The notes beneath the pieces are model-generated. The model was given only the letters and a program-made list of their open reading frames with translations, did not search any database and was not told the DNA's origin. Positions 26,847 through 38,100 of a stretch of 64,000 bases of DNA are shown here, piece after piece. Both the position numbers and the translations under genes were made by a program. This DNA is from Microcoleus sp. FACHB-831 (GTDB lineage: Bacteria > Cyanobacteriota > Cyanobacteriia > Cyanobacteriales > FACHB-T130), in assembly GCF_014695585.1 (NCBI RefSeq), contig NZ_JACJON010000068.1:248001-312000 (forward strand), written 5' to 3'. The first letter of the stretch is position 1, and each line of letters starts with the position of its first letter.

Positions 26847-28307
26847 ATGTTTGACGCGCTAGCCGAACGATTAGAGGGCGCCTGGAAGAAACTGCGGGGC
26901 CAGGACAAAATATCTAAATCCAACATCGAAGACGCCCTGCGGGAGGTTCGTCGCGCCTTATTGGAAGCCGACGTTAATCTCCAGGTAGTCAAAGATTTTA
27001 TAACTGGCGTCGAAACCCGCGCGCTGGGAGCCGATGTAGTTTCTGGCGTTCGTCCCGATCAGCAGTTCATCAAAATTGTCTACGATGAGCTGGTGGCTGT
27101 GATGGGGGAAACTAACGTCCCTCTAGCCCAAGCTGATAATTCTCCTACAATTGTGCTGATGGCTGGTTTGCAAGGAACTGGCAAAACCACAGCTACAGCT
27201 AAGTTAGCCTTGCACCTACGCAAGCAGAATATCAGTACTCTTTTGGTAGCTACTGATATTTATCGCCCAGCAGCTATTGACCAACTCTTGACGCTTGGCC
27301 AACAGATTGAAGTACCCGTATTTCAGTTGGGTACAGACGCCGACCCCGTGGAAATCGCCCGTCAAGGTGTGGCTCAAGCTAAAGCCACTGGCGTGGATAT
27401 GGTGATAATTGATACCGCAGGCCGCCTGCAAATTGACCGGGATATGATGGGGGAATTAGCCCGCATCAAAGAAACCGTCCAGCCCCACGAAACGCTTCTG
27501 GTGGTGGACGCTATGACTGGTCAGGAAGCGGCAAATCTCACCCGTACATTCCATCAAGAGATTGGGATAACAGGAGCCATCCTGACCAAGCTAGATGGAG
27601 ATACGAGGGGAGGTGCGGCGCTTTCGGTGCGGCAGATTTCCGGTCAGCCCATTAAGTTTGTAGGGGTGGGCGAAAAGGTTGAAGCACTGCAACCCTTTTA
27701 TCCAGACCGCATGGCATCGCGGATTCTGGGTATGGGAGATGTCCTGACTCTAGTAGAGAAAGCCCAGGAGGAAATTGACCTCGCTGATGCCCAGAAGATG
27801 GAGGAGAAAATCCTCTCGGCGAAGTTTGACTTTAGTGACTTCCTTAAGCAGATGCGTCTGCTGAAGAACATGGGGTCGCTGGGCGGTCTGATGAAGCTGA
27901 TTCCGGGAATGGGCAAGCTATCAGACGACCAGCTGCGCCAGGGTGAAATCGGCCTGAAGCGGACAGAGGCGATGATTAACTCAATGACTTCAGAGGAACG
28001 GAAAAATCCCGATTTGCTGTCTAGTACTCCTTCGCGGCGGCGGCGGATAGCGCGTGGTTCTGGATATCAGGAGTCAGATGTAGCTAAGCTTGTGACTGAT
28101 TTCAAGAAGATGCGTAGCCTCATGCAGCAAATGGGTCAGGGTGGTATGCCGGGAATGCCGGGAATGCCGGGAATGCCAGGAATGTTTGGTGGTATGGGTG
28201 GTGGCAATATGCCTGCCCGTCCAGGCTTCCGGGGCTATCCGGGCGGCGTAGGGGCTAAGAAACAACAGAAAAAAGCCAAAAAGAAGAAAGGCTTCGGGCA
28301 ACTTTAG
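26847..28307 (+). CDS. ffh: Signal recognition particle protein Ffh (SRP54)
   Basis: 486 residues. The N domain (about 1-90) is followed by the GTPase domain with the P-loop GLQGTGKTT from residue 107, DTAGRLQIDRDMM and TKLDGDTRGGAALS. The methionine-rich M domain contains LKNMGSLGGLMKLIPGMGK, RRIARGSG and MRSLMQQMGQ, which bind SRP RNA and signal peptides. The C-terminus has four MPG repeats and a Lys-rich end. It targets nascent membrane proteins co-translationally. It is followed by rpsP, a common gene order. Confidence 0.98.
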   Translation: MFDALAERLEGAWKKLRGQDKISKSNIEDALREVRRALLEADVNLQVVKDFITGVETRALGADVVSGVRPDQQFIKIVYDELVAVMGETNVPLAQADNSPTIVLMAGLQGTGKTTATAKLALHLRKQNISTLLVATDIYRPAAIDQLLTLGQQIEVPVFQLGTDADPVEIARQGVAQAKATGVDMVIIDTAGRLQIDRDMMGELARIKETVQPHETLLVVDAMTGQEAANLTRTFHQEIGITGAILTKLDGDTRGGAALSVRQISGQPIKFVGVGEKVEALQPFYPDRMASRILGMGDVLTLVEKAQEEIDLADAQKMEEKILSAKFDFSDFLKQMRLLKNMGSLGGLMKLIPGMGKLSDDQLRQGEIGLKRTEAMINSMTSEERKNPDLLSSTPSRRRRIARGSGYQESDVAKLVTDFKKMRSLMQQMGQGGMPGMPGMPGMPGMFGGMGGGNMPARPGFRGYPGGVGAKKQQKKAKKKKGFGQL

Positions 28308-28339
28308 CCTCTCTCATCTTGCTTTTTAGACTTTTGGCT

Positions 28340-28366
28340 CCGGACTCCGGACTCCGGACTCCGGAC
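28340..28366. repeat. Heptameric tandem repeat CCGGACT, nearly four copies
   Basis: Three exact copies and one with a final change lie between ffh and rpsP. This belongs to the short tandemly repeated heptamers (STRR) typical of filamentous cyanobacteria. Confidence 0.8.
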
Positions 28367-28480
28367 ACTACCCTAGAGTTGGATGCCTAGAAATGGTACA
28401 ATTATTTATTCAGCATCTAACAACGTTTAAAAGCTGCAAGCTAAAAGCTTACAACCCAAACAGGAGAATCCTACATCAAC

Positions 28481-28729
28481 ATGGTCAAACTGCGATTAAA
28501 GCGATACGGCAAAAAGCGGGAAGCAAGCTACCGGATTGTAGCGATAAACAGCTCCGCCCGCCGGGATGGTCGTCCTTTGGAAGAATTAGGCTTCTACAAT
28601 CCTAGAAGTGACGAAGTTAGACTAGACGTTCCAGGAATTGTTAAGCGCCTCAAAGAGGGAGCGCAGCCGACTGACACCGTGCGCCGCATTTTTGAAAAAA
28701 ACAATGTCTTTGAACAACTCCGCGCCTGA
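28481..28729 (+). CDS. rpsP: 30S ribosomal protein S16
   Basis: 82 residues, the normal length. The motif [20 protein letters not shown] is the S16 signature, followed by [18 protein letters not shown]. The AGGAG at 28460 lies upstream of the ATG. It is part of the small subunit body. Its last 26 bases overlap the KH-domain gene start, so the two are translationally coupled. Confidence 0.98.
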   Translation: MVKLRLKRYGKKREASYRIVAINSSARRDGRPLEELGFYNPRSDEVRLDVPGIVKRLKEGAQPTDTVRRIFEKNNVFEQLRA

Positions 28730-29105
28730 GCAACTGACACGAGTAAGTAAAACTCAACCTGCCAGCCCAGATTACGCTAGCTTGGTGCGATTCCTAGTGC
28801 AACCGTTTTTAGAGTCACCCGAGTCGTTGAGTATAGACTGCGAGATATCGAACGGTAATACGCGGATCTGGATTCGGCTGGCTTTTGAAGGTGAGGATAA
28901 GGGGCGAGTGTTTGGCCGGGGTGGGCGCAACATTCAGGCGATTCGCACGGTGATTGAAGCAACAGCAGCAGCGGCTGGTCAATCTGTTTACCTGGACATC
29001 TATGGTAGTTCAGGGCAGAGTCGAGAGAGCGCGCCTACTGGTACAGGTGGAGCACCCCGTCGGTCGTCTGCTCCTAAACCGTCTTCTAGACTCCGTTCCC
29101 AGTGA
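28704..29105 (+). CDS. khpA: KH-domain RNA-binding protein (KhpA-like)
   Basis: 133 residues. The single KH domain (about 20-95) has the [16 protein letters not shown] loop (GxxG) that contacts RNA, preceded by [21 protein letters not shown] Ser/Arg/Pro-rich tail is longer than in the usual 76-residue KhpA. The ATG at 28704 overlaps rpsP by 26 bp; an earlier frame start at 28638 lies deep in rpsP and is rejected. The rpsP-KH arrangement is conserved in many bacteria, and the protein binds RNA in post-transcriptional control. Confidence 0.9.
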   Translation: MSLNNSAPEQLTRVSKTQPASPDYASLVRFLVQPFLESPESLSIDCEISNGNTRIWIRLAFEGEDKGRVFGRGGRNIQAIRTVIEATAAAAGQSVYLDIYGSSGQSRESAPTGTGGAPRRSSAPKPSSRLRSQ

Positions 29106-29449
29106 CAGTGTAGGGGCTAAAACCAGGCAACTCTGGCTTGGGAGGATAAGCCCCTCACATCTGTGCATTTATGTCTGCAAAATATGCTGGGGGAATCAAC
29201 CTGGCAGATACAGGCATTCATACCATATGAAGTTAATTTTGCAATATTGCTACTAGACGAGGTTAACCAGATATCTTGCATAGCAGCTAGATAGTGGGGA
29301 ATCGCGTGATCTATATGCATTGCTAAGAATAAACCGCATTACAACTGCCCCAGAAGGTGACGCCTGAGAATAGATCTAAATAATTAGTACTATTCAGGCG
29401 ATTCTTGGCATATGTAGTAAAGAGTTTAAAGGAGCGAGAGAATGCCGGA
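29106..29449. other. Leader region before phoH
   Basis: 344 bp without a credible gene. It contains a near-perfect hairpin, CGCCTGAGAATAG (about 29362) with CTATTCAGGCG (about 29390), about 50 bp before the phoH ATG, which could be a leader structure. No other signal is seen. Confidence 0.4.
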
Positions 29450-30406
29450 ATGACAGAGGAACTAAAGACAATTCAGCTACCGAGCAATGAGAGCGCGATC
29501 GCTCTGTGCGGCGCTCGTGAAGAAAATTTGAAAACTATCACTCAGCTAACTGGTGCCCAGCTAGTGCTGCGGGGGCAAGAGTTGCTGATTTCTGGGACTG
29601 AAAAACAAGTTGACCGCACTTATGAACTTGTGAGGGCGCTAAAGCCTTTTTGGAAATACGGCAAGCGCATCGCTAATGTAGATATCTGCACTGCTGCTTA
29701 TGCCCTAGATACAGACCACGTGGAAGATCTCCAAGCAATGCAGGAGAATTTACTGGCGCAAACTCGGCGTGGTGAAGAAATCCGCGCCAAAACGCTCCCG
29801 CAGTGGAAATATATCCAGGCAGTACGCACTCACGACCTCACGTTCTGCATTGGCCCCGCTGGTACGGGTAAAACCTATCTAGCAGCAGTTCTTGCAGTGC
29901 AGGCGCTCTTGAACAATCAGTACGAACGATTAATAATGACAAGACCAGCTGTAGAAGCTGGTGAAAAACTGGGTTTTTTGCCAGGGGATTTGCAGGCTAA
30001 GATTAGCCCGTTTCTGCGACCCCTCTATGACGCCTTGTATGAATTTATCGATCAAGAAAAAATTAATAATTTAATGGAAAGGGGAGTAATTGAAGTTGCT
30101 CCCTTGGCTTATATGCGGGGTCGCACGTTGAGCAATGCTTTTGTAATTGTCGATGAAGCCCAGAACACGACACCAGCGCAGATGAAAATGCTGCTGACTC
30201 GCCTTGGTTTCCGTTCGCGCATGGTTGTAACTGGCGACATTACTCAGACCGATCTACCTGCTAACCAAACATCGGGTTTAGCTGTAGCTCAAAAGATTCT
30301 GCAAAGGGTTGAGGGCATTGCTTTCTGCAATCTTACGTCTTCGGATGTGGTGCGTCATCCTTTAGTTGGGCGGATTGTAGCCGCCTACGAACGGTACGAA
30401 AGTTAG
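29450..30406 (+). CDS. phoH: PhoH-like ATPase
   Basis: 318 residues. An N-terminal KH-like RNA-binding segment (about 10-75, ENLKTITQLTGAQLVLRGQE) precedes the P-loop ATPase domain. Walker A is GPAGTGKTY from residue 135, Walker B is FVIVDEAQNTTPAQM, and VTGDITQTDLP follows. PhoH proteins are predicted RNA helicases linked to RNA metabolism and stress. The ATG at 29450 follows AAAGGAGCGAGAG; a TTG frame start at 29405 would read through the leader hairpin. Confidence 0.92.
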   Translation: MTEELKTIQLPSNESAIALCGAREENLKTITQLTGAQLVLRGQELLISGTEKQVDRTYELVRALKPFWKYGKRIANVDICTAAYALDTDHVEDLQAMQENLLAQTRRGEEIRAKTLPQWKYIQAVRTHDLTFCIGPAGTGKTYLAAVLAVQALLNNQYERLIMTRPAVEAGEKLGFLPGDLQAKISPFLRPLYDALYEFIDQEKINNLMERGVIEVAPLAYMRGRTLSNAFVIVDEAQNTTPAQMKMLLTRLGFRSRMVVTGDITQTDLPANQTSGLAVAQKILQRVEGIAFCNLTSSDVVRHPLVGRIVAAYERYES

Positions 30407-30467
30407 TAGGTCTTCCGCAATTCAAGTTATCAAGTTCGGGATATTTTCAGGTAGTAGGCTCTGAGTC

Positions 30468-30641
30468 ATTGAGTTAAAAATACTTCCCTTTCGGCTTTCT
30501 GAATCTAGAGATTATTTGGTTCTGCAAAAGGCAGGAAATAATCTCAGCCAGTGGTTAAAGCAAGCGATCGCCGAGAAACTAGAAGGGGAAGGGGACTCAA
30601 TATCCAATAATTTCCCATCAAAAAAACAGGTATCAAGTTGA
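30468..30641 (+). other. Possible remnant of a small ribbon-helix-helix-like ORF without a start codon
   Basis: About 57 codons read KILPFRLSESRDYLVLQKAG and then NNLSQWLKQAIAEKLEGEGD. This strand-helix-helix pattern resembles small antitoxin-type regulators. No ATG, GTG or TTG is available; the frame opens with ATT just after a stop. It may be a decayed gene or chance. The rest of the 30407-30803 gap has only a short GCCCG/CGGGC hairpin (30662-30681), perhaps the terminator of the minus-strand gene. Confidence 0.3.
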
Positions 30642-30803
30642 TTCTATAAGTATTAAAATTGGCCCGCTATTAAAGTCGGGCAAATTTTATTCCTTCTAAA
30701 ATTGTGCAGCTTCCCAGGAAAAGCTAAAGGGCAACAAAGTACGCAGGAAAACTTAAATTCTTCACGACCATTAGTTATAAACAGGCAACCAAAGCATTAA
30801 TTA

Positions 30804-33800
30804 TTACCAAGGTGAGCCAACTAGGGTAAAAGCCGCCCAATAATAAGGATGATTTAATTGCTTGTCTTGTATCCGCCCCATTGCTGCGGGCAAAAGCAGC
30901 GATTTACCTACAGAAGTAGTTAACCCACCCTTGTGAATACGCACCTTGCCTTGGATCATGGCTACCTGCGTGCGTCGCAACGCCTCTGCTTTCATTGGGG
31001 CTGTTTTTAATTGCTCGTAAAAATCGGTCATCAGTCCCAACGTGCCCTCATCGCTGATATACCAAAGGCTTGCCAACACGGACTTCACCCCCGCTTGGAT
31101 GGACATTCCAGCAAAACCCAACTCCGCCTGTTCGTCCCCCAGCGCTGTACGACAAGCACTAAGCACTAATAAATCTAATGGGGGATCGTTCCAGCCCATT
31201 TGCGACAGTTGGTCTAGTCGCAGCTGAGTATCCCACAACTGGATATAAGAGTTTTTGGGGGCACCCGACTGAAATTCCGCATGAGTGGCTAAGTGGAGGA
31301 TGCCGAAGGGCTGAATACGGCGCTGCGATCGCAAATTTTGCAGCGTGAAGGCGGAATTCAGAAAAGATTTACCTGGCCACAGAGAAGGAACAATTGCACT
31401 AAGTTCGCTTGGTACGGCAGGCAAAGGTTTTTGGTTATTAAATGTCGCTGCTCCCATCGCCAGAACTTGAGCGTTTTTGATGCTGTGGGGACGGATATCG
31501 GTCAAGCTGAGACTGGGCATCAGACCGATGCTGTAGCGTTCTACTAGGAACCCTTTACCATCGTGCATTGCCGAAATGGGTATGGAACGGAGACCAGCAT
31601 CCATTACAAACACAAGATTTTTGATGCCTCGTGCTTGTAAATCATTTTCCAGAGGTGCGACTATCCACTGATAGAGTTGCTGCGCCGAGGGTAGATAGCT
31701 AGTTAGCCGCGTTCGCCTTGGCCCTGCGGTTACTTCAGCTTGAAAGTTTCTTGCAACTGCTAGCACTTTAGAGCGATGAGCTAGAGGAACTCGCGCTCGT
31801 ATGGGCTTACCTTCTGCGGTAATTAGCAATACTTCGAGCTGGTCGCTACCAGGAGTTAGGCAATTTATCTGCTTCTGATTGTTAACGTTGTGTCGATTGG
31901 AAAGATCCGCAGAATCTAACTGCTGTGTTTGTGCTGGCGCGACCTTAGTCTGGCATTTAGTTGTGTTCTGTGCAGTACGTTGAGCGAGGTTGCGTTCTAT
32001 GGCGCTGGGTGTAAAAGTCACATAAATAACCGCACTTCTAACCCCACTTTCTTCATCAAAATCCCTTGTCGCATTGCGAATATCCGGCAAGGTTTTCATT
32101 TGTGTCTTAAAAGGTCGTTGAAAGTAATCCTCAAACTCTTGTTTGTAGTTGTCCTCAAGGAGAGTAACAGTTTCCTCTGCTGTTGCAACCGGACTGGTAG
32201 TGCTTACAACTGTAGGAGAGACACTCTGGCTGCGATTTTCGCTATCACTTCCCGTTGAGGCGATCGCATTTCCCCCAGAGTTTGAGGCGGGACTAGGATT
32301 ATTGCCATTTCCCTCTATTTGACTAACACCAGCTGAGTTACCAATTGGACTAGGATTATTGCCATTTCCCTCTATTTGACTAACGCTAGCTGAATTGCCA
32401 GCGCCACTGGGTTTACTTCCATTCCCCTCAATTGGACTACCGCTACCTGAGTTATCAATGGGGCTACGATTATTCCCACTTCCTTCTATTGGACTACCGC
32501 CACCTGAGTTATCAATGGGGCTGGGATTATTCCCACTTCCTTCTATTGGACTACCGCCACCTGAGTTCCCTGCGCCACTGGGTTTACTTCCATTCCCTTC
32601 GATTGGAGTAATGCCACCTGAGTTATCAATGGGGCTTGGATTATTCTCACTTCCTTCTATTGGACTACCGCCACCTGAGTTCCCAGGGCCACCGGGTTTA
32701 CTTCCATTCCCTTCGATTGGAGTAATGCCACCTGAGTTATCAATTGGACTAGGATTATTCCCATTTCCTTCTATTGGACTACCGCCACCTGAGTTACCAA
32801 TTGGACTAGGATTATTCCCACTTCCTTCTATTGGACTACCGCCACCTGAGTTACCAATTGGACTAGGATTATCTCCACCTGAGTTACCAATTGAACTAGG
32901 ATTATTCCCACTTCCTTCTATTGGACTACCGCCACCTGAGTTACCTGTGGGAGTGGGATTATTCCCATTTCCTTCTATTGGACTACCGCCACCTGAGTTA
33001 CCAATTGGACTAGGATTATTCCCACTTCCTTCTATTGGGCTACCGCCACCTGAGTTATCAATTGGACTAGGATTATTTCCATTTCCTTCTATTGGGCTAC
33101 CGCCACCTGAGTTACCTGTGGGAGTGGGATTATTCCCATTTCCTTCTATGCGATGGCTCGCCAGAACTGGCCGATCCTCGCCGCTAGGAGGTAACAGACT
33201 ATCCGCAAGCGATCGCTGTGGTCGCAAAGCACCATTAGGCGTAGGCGATATAGATGAATTAGTTGCTAGGACAATAGTACCGCCTATGCCTTCTAAGCGG
33301 TTGAAAATATCAGCATTAATACCACTCGGTACTTGAGGAAAAGCTCCGGGGATAATCCTATTATTACTGGCTAATTGGTAAGGAACTCCAGAGATAATAC
33401 CATTACTCACCAAATTAAAATTGCCGCTATCTTTGAAGGGATTTCCTGATAAAGGTACTGCCTGGATATCAATCCCTCTATTACCAATGATGTTAAGGTT
33501 TTGTCCAGCTTGAGCGATCGCGGGATACTGTATGCTGTTTTGCAGCTGCACTGTATCACCAGCTAGCAGATCTACATTCCCCGTCGTGAACAACTGGCTT
33601 TCGACCAACCTGATATCGCGCCCTGCTTCTAGCCTTATTGTCTTGGCGTTCAACAGGCTGTTTTGCAGACGCAGAGTATCCCCCGCCGCCAGGTTTATAT
33701 CTCCAGCAGCCAACACTTTGCTCGAATCTAAGATGAGATTACCCGATGCCTGTACTGTTGCTGAATTGGCGTTCACCCCGCGCACCACAACGTCCCCATC

Positions 33801-34781
33801 CTCCACCAACAGACCAGAATCTGTTAATTTCACCTTCTGCTGAGTGTTACCAAAAAGACTGGGAACCTTATCCGCAACATCATTGCCAGTCAGTAGTTGA
33901 GGCAGAGTGCGAATATTAATCTGGTTTGAATTGTCTAGTAAAGCTGACTGCGGAATGTCCAAACTCAGCAAATGCCCTCGTTGGCTCAATCGCAACCAAC
34001 TCTCGCCAGGTACAGACTGGATGAGTATTTGCCCTCCGGGTGCATTCAGGTTGCCAGTGCTAGCTACCGTGCCGCCCAGCAATGTTAAACTCTTTCCTGG
34101 ACTTACTTCCAGCGTTCCCGCGTTAATAATTGCTCCAGGCGATCGCACCTTGCCATTGTTTCCAGTAGTGTTGAAAGCAAACGCACTTGGCGTTCCTACT
34201 AAAGCTGCGTAGTTATTGTCACCTCTGGCATTAAACCATTGGTTTCCAACTCCAATTCCTGTTGCGGTCGTGGCGGTGAAGTCTCCTGGTACGTTCAGAC
34301 TCGCATTCTGGCCAAATACAATCCCCGCTGGGTTCATTAAGAATAAGTTGGAATTGCCGCCACTGACTTGGATAAGGCCGTTAATAATTGAAGGGTTGTT
34401 ACCTCTAACGCGAGCCAGGATGTTTTGGATATTCGGGTTAGATATAAAATTGGCAATTTGGCCAGCGTCGAGGTTAAACCGCTGAAAGCTTTGGAACAGG
34501 TTGCTTCCAGCGTTTTTGCCGCCAGTAATATCAAAGCGATCGCCAGCAGGAGTAAAAATAGGAGCGCTTACCTGAGTATTTGTTCCGTTAGCGCCCTTCT
34601 CTGGGTCAATTTGTTGTGCCTGCGCTACTATAGGGCAAAGCATACCAACGCCGAGCCAGGGAACAGCAGCAAAAGGTAAAATTAAGAAATTTTTAACCTT
34701 TTTCTGGTTATTTTGAGTTTTTAATTTTAAATTTTGACTTACAGTATATTTTGCTGGTATTAACCAACTAAGTAGGCACAC
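30804..34781 (-). CDS. Secreted filamentous hemagglutinin-CHAT protein 1
   Basis: 1325 residues. A signal peptide ends at QAQ (about 56). The two-partner-secretion domain (about 57-190) has [39 protein letters not shown] and PAGIVFGQNASLN. Beta-helix-like repeats follow to about 500, then a Gly/Asn/Pro/Ser repeat block (about 545-840). The C-terminal CHAT domain (about 1000-1325) is a caspase-like peptidase with His1167 in HLATHAEFQ and Cys1210 in VLSACRTALGD, ending AFTLVGSPW. It is expected to be exported by a TpsB outer-membrane pore, but none is encoded in the window. CHAT peptidases act in self-recognition and programmed death. It is the first of three paralogues. Confidence 0.9.
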   Translation of the reverse strand: MCLLSWLIPAKYTVSQNLKLKTQNNQKKVKNFLILPFAAVPWLGVGMLCPIVAQAQQIDPEKGANGTNTQVSAPIFTPAGDRFDITGGKNAGSNLFQSFQRFNLDAGQIANFISNPNIQNILARVRGNNPSIINGLIQVSGGNSNLFLMNPAGIVFGQNASLNVPGDFTATTATGIGVGNQWFNARGDNNYAALVGTPSAFAFNTTGNNGKVRSPGAIINAGTLEVSPGKSLTLLGGTVASTGNLNAPGGQILIQSVPGESWLRLSQRGHLLSLDIPQSALLDNSNQINIRTLPQLLTGNDVADKVPSLFGNTQQKVKLTDSGLLVEDGDVVVRGVNANSATVQASGNLILDSSKVLAAGDINLAAGDTLRLQNSLLNAKTIRLEAGRDIRLVESQLFTTGNVDLLAGDTVQLQNSIQYPAIAQAGQNLNIIGNRGIDIQAVPLSGNPFKDSGNFNLVSNGIISGVPYQLASNNRIIPGAFPQVPSGINADIFNRLEGIGGTIVLATNSSISPTPNGALRPQRSLADSLLPPSGEDRPVLASHRIEGNGNNPTPTGNSGGGSPIEGNGNNPSPIDNSGGGSPIEGSGNNPSPIGNSGGGSPIEGNGNNPTPTGNSGGGSPIEGSGNNPSSIGNSGGDNPSPIGNSGGGSPIEGSGNNPSPIGNSGGGSPIEGNGNNPSPIDNSGGITPIEGNGSKPGGPGNSGGGSPIEGSENNPSPIDNSGGITPIEGNGSKPSGAGNSGGGSPIEGSGNNPSPIDNSGGGSPIEGSGNNRSPIDNSGSGSPIEGNGSKPSGAGNSASVSQIEGNGNNPSPIGNSAGVSQIEGNGNNPSPASNSGGNAIASTGSDSENRSQSVSPTVVSTTSPVATAEETVTLLEDNYKQEFEDYFQRPFKTQMKTLPDIRNATRDFDEESGVRSAVIYVTFTPSAIERNLAQRTAQNTTKCQTKVAPAQTQQLDSADLSNRHNVNNQKQINCLTPGSDQLEVLLITAEGKPIRARVPLAHRSKVLAVARNFQAEVTAGPRRTRLTSYLPSAQQLYQWIVAPLENDLQARGIKNLVFVMDAGLRSIPISAMHDGKGFLVERYSIGLMPSLSLTDIRPHSIKNAQVLAMGAATFNNQKPLPAVPSELSAIVPSLWPGKSFLNSAFTLQNLRSQRRIQPFGILHLATHAEFQSGAPKNSYIQLWDTQLRLDQLSQMGWNDPPLDLLVLSACRTALGDEQAELGFAGMSIQAGVKSVLASLWYISDEGTLGLMTDFYEQLKTAPMKAEALRRTQVAMIQGKVRIHKGGLTTSVGKSLLLPAAMGRIQDKQLNHPYYWAAFTLVGSPW
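32270..33160 (-). repeat. In-frame Gly/Asn/Pro/Ser-coding tandem repeat of exoprotein 1
   Basis: About fifteen imperfect copies of a 54-60-bp unit encode variants of SPIEGSGNNPSPIDNSGGG. Unit length stays a multiple of three, so copy number can change without breaking the frame. Copies differ mainly in the blocks SPIDN, SPIGN, PTGN and KPSGAGN. Confidence 0.85.
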
Positions 34782-35124
34782 AGGAACTTTCCTCTGGCTG
34801 ATTTTTAGAAATAAATACGGAAAATTTGCACCCTGAACTTTTCAACATCTGGCACTCTCAGCCTAATTTGTGCGGGGAGTGGCAGGTATTCCGCAAATCA
34901 ATACCTGAGTGCCCCTTCGCTCGGCACCTATCCGAACGCGGGTAAGCGATCGCTTAAAACTTATTAAGCATAACCCTTACTTCTAGAAAAATTGGTTGAG
35001 AGCCTCTTCTATCTAGGGTTACATATTTTTTATATAGAAGTCATTAGTTAACTAGGTCAAAAGGTAGTTATCCACGTTTAACTTACCGATTGACCTATTA
35101 AGAATTAGCAATTACACCTAGTAA
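34782..35124. other. Spacer between exoproteins 1 and 2
   Basis: 343 bp of AT-rich DNA with one HIP1 site. It should contain the promoter of exoprotein 1, but I cannot place -35 and -10 boxes with confidence. There is no open frame or repeat of note. Confidence 0.35.
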
Positions 35125-38100
35125 TCACCAAGGATTGCCAATCATGGTAAAAGCCGCCCAGTAGTATGGATGCGTCAGCTTTGTAGTTTTCAGATTTGCC
35201 ATTTCCGGGGGGAGTTGCACCTTGCCACCCGGAGTGAGCAGATACCCATTTTCTAGACGAACGTCTCCCTTGATCATCGCCAACTGCGCCTGTCGCAGCG
35301 CCTCGGCTTTGATGGGGGCTTTTCTCAATTGCTCGTAAAAGTTAGTCATCAGCCCCAAAGTGCCTTCATCGCTGACGTACCATAAACTAGCGAGTGCCGA
35401 TTTTACTCCGCTCTGGAGAGCCAAGCCAGCAAAGCCCAATTCTGCCTTGCGATCGCCCAGCGCTGTTTGGCATGCACTTAGCACCAATAAATCAACTGGT
35501 GGATCGTTCCAACCCAACTGGCTCAATTGTTCCAATCGCAGTTTGCTATCCCAAAGTTGAATATAGGATTGCTTGGGATCGTCTACCTGGAATTCGGCGT
35601 GAGTTGCTAGGTGGACAATTCCAAAGGGACGCTGGCTGCGTGCCGACTTCAAGTTATCAAATGTGAAGGCTGAATTTAGGTAAGATTTACCCGACCACAA
35701 GTGCTGGGTGATATTCTCAATTTCGACGGGTACCGCAGGTAAGGGTCTTTGATTAGGTAAATTCGCCGCTCCCATCGCCATGACTTGCGAGTTCCTAATA
35801 TCGCGGTATTTGGTATCAGTGAGATTGAGACTGGGCATTAAGCCCGCGCTGTAGCGCTCCACCAGAAATCCTTTACCATCGTGTAAAGCTGCGACCGGAA
35901 GGCTACGCAGACCCTCATCCATGATGAAGACTAGATTATTGATGTCAGCGGCTTGTAGATCGCCTTCTATAGGTGATACCAGCCAGTTATAGAGTTGTTG
36001 GGCTGGAGCTTGATAGCTAAGCGGTCGTCGGGCATTAGTCACTTCCGAGCGGAATTTAGCAGCGACTCGGAGAACCTGCGATCGCGTAGCTCCAACTATG
36101 CGCTTGCGAATCACTTGGCCATGACCCATCACCACGGTCACATCCAGTTCGTCGAGCTTCTGATCCATGCGGTTGGGGGCATCCATCTGATTTCCCCCAG
36201 TGTTGGTTTTGACTTGTGGGGTGTTCTGTGCGTTATTCGTCCCCGAAAGCAAGCTATTTTTGCCTGCCCTTGCGTCTTGGGATATACCATTTGGAGGCAC
36301 AAAAGCTACATATATCAGCGCCGATCTTATGTTCGTTGCTTCCTGTACGCTGTCCAAAATCTGCGTTGCATCCACCGAGTTAGCAGCCTGAATGTTAGCG
36401 GACGACCCAAAATATTCCTGCCATTCAGTACTGAACTGTTTATCCAGCGCCGCAACATGGGCAACATCTGGTGAACTGATTGCATTGGAGATTACAAACT
36501 GCGGGCGTGCCGAGCCAGTCTTTTTCGCTACAGGTGCAGAAGAATCGCCGCTCCCCTGATCGGAAGACGTAGCCTCGCCACTCCCCTGCTCAGAAGATTG
36601 AGATTCGCCACTTACCTGTCTACTAGGTGCAGAATCGCCAGCCGCCTGCGGTAAAGACCTAACATCGTTACTCTCCTGACCTATTCCCATGCTGGGTTGA
36701 GACTGTTGTACTGGGGTAGTTAGCGCATCCCTATTGTTAGTGTTTCCTAGTGGTTTATTACCACCAATGTTGTTTGAGTCCATTCCAGGCGAGCTACCCA
36801 CACCATTTGCAAGCGAGTTACTCACACCGTTTCCTGGCACGTTGTCGGTGTCCTTTCTAACCGAGTTATCCTTACCATTTCTATCGCGCCCATAGCCCAT
36901 ACCATTTCTAGCAGGCCCGCTGCCTGTGCAATCTCCCTGCTGTTTGCCCGGGCAATCTCCCTGCTTCTTAGGTTTAGTGCTGACACCCGGGGGATTAGTT
37001 TTGCCGCTGTTGTCAGATTGGTTCTTTTTGTCGCTGTTGTCAGATTGGTTCTTTTTGTCGCTGTTGTCAGATTGGTTCTTTTTGTCGCTGTTGTCAGATT
37101 GGTTCTTTTTGTCGCTGTTGTCAGATTGGTTCTTTTTGTCGCTGTTGTCAGATTGGTTCTTTTTGTCGCTGTTGTCAGATTGGTTCTTTTTGTCGCTGTT
37201 GTCAGATTGGTTCTTTTTGTCGCTGTTGTCAGATTGGTTCTTTTTGTCGCTGTTGCCAGACGGGTTCGAGTTGCCATTGCCAGACGGGTTCGAGTTGCCA
37301 TTGCCATTTTTCGGCTGGGTGTTGCCAGCATTATTTTCTGGCTGCGGGTTGCTAGCGTTATTTCCTGGCTGTGGGTTGCTGTCGCCATTATTCGGCTGTG
37401 GATTGCTGGCGTTATTGCTCGTAGTTGGGTTTGTGTTATTTCCCGTAGTTGGATTTGTGTCGCTATTTCCTGGCTGCGAGTTTGTGTTTATTCCTGTTAT
37501 TGGGTTGCTAGCGCTATTATCCGTAGTCGGATTGCTGGCGCTATTATCCGTAGTCGGATTGCTGGCACTATTTCCTGGAGTCGGATTGCTGGCACTATTT
37601 CCTGGAGTCGGATTGCTGGCACTATTTCCCGTAGTCGGGTTGCTGGCACTATTTCCCGTAGTCGGGTTGCTAGCGCTATTTCCCGTAGTCGGGTTGCTAG
37701 CGCTATTTCCCGTAGTCGGATTGCTGGCACTATTTCCTGGAGTCGGATTGCTGGCACTATTTCCCGTAGTCGGGTTGCTAGCGCTATTTCCCGTAGTCGG
37801 GTTGCTAGCGCTATTTCCCGTAGTCGGGTTGCTAGCGCTATTTCCCGTAGTCGGATTGCTGGCGCTATTGCCAGTTCCCGTAGTCGGGTTGCTAGCACTA
37901 TTACCCGTAGTCGGGTTACTAACGCTATTTCCCGTAGTCGGGTTACTAACGCTATTACCTGGAGTCGGGTTGCTAGCACTATTACCCGTAGTCGGATTGC
38001 TGGGGCTATTGCCAGTTCCCGTAGTCGGGTTGCTGGTGCCAGTTCCCGTAGTCGGGTTGCTGGTGTTATTACCAGTTCCCATAGTCGGGTTGCTGGTGTT

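Noticed and set aside
32395-33336. 313-codon plus-strand Pro/Leu-rich frame
   Set aside because: Shadow of the repeat block of exoprotein 1.
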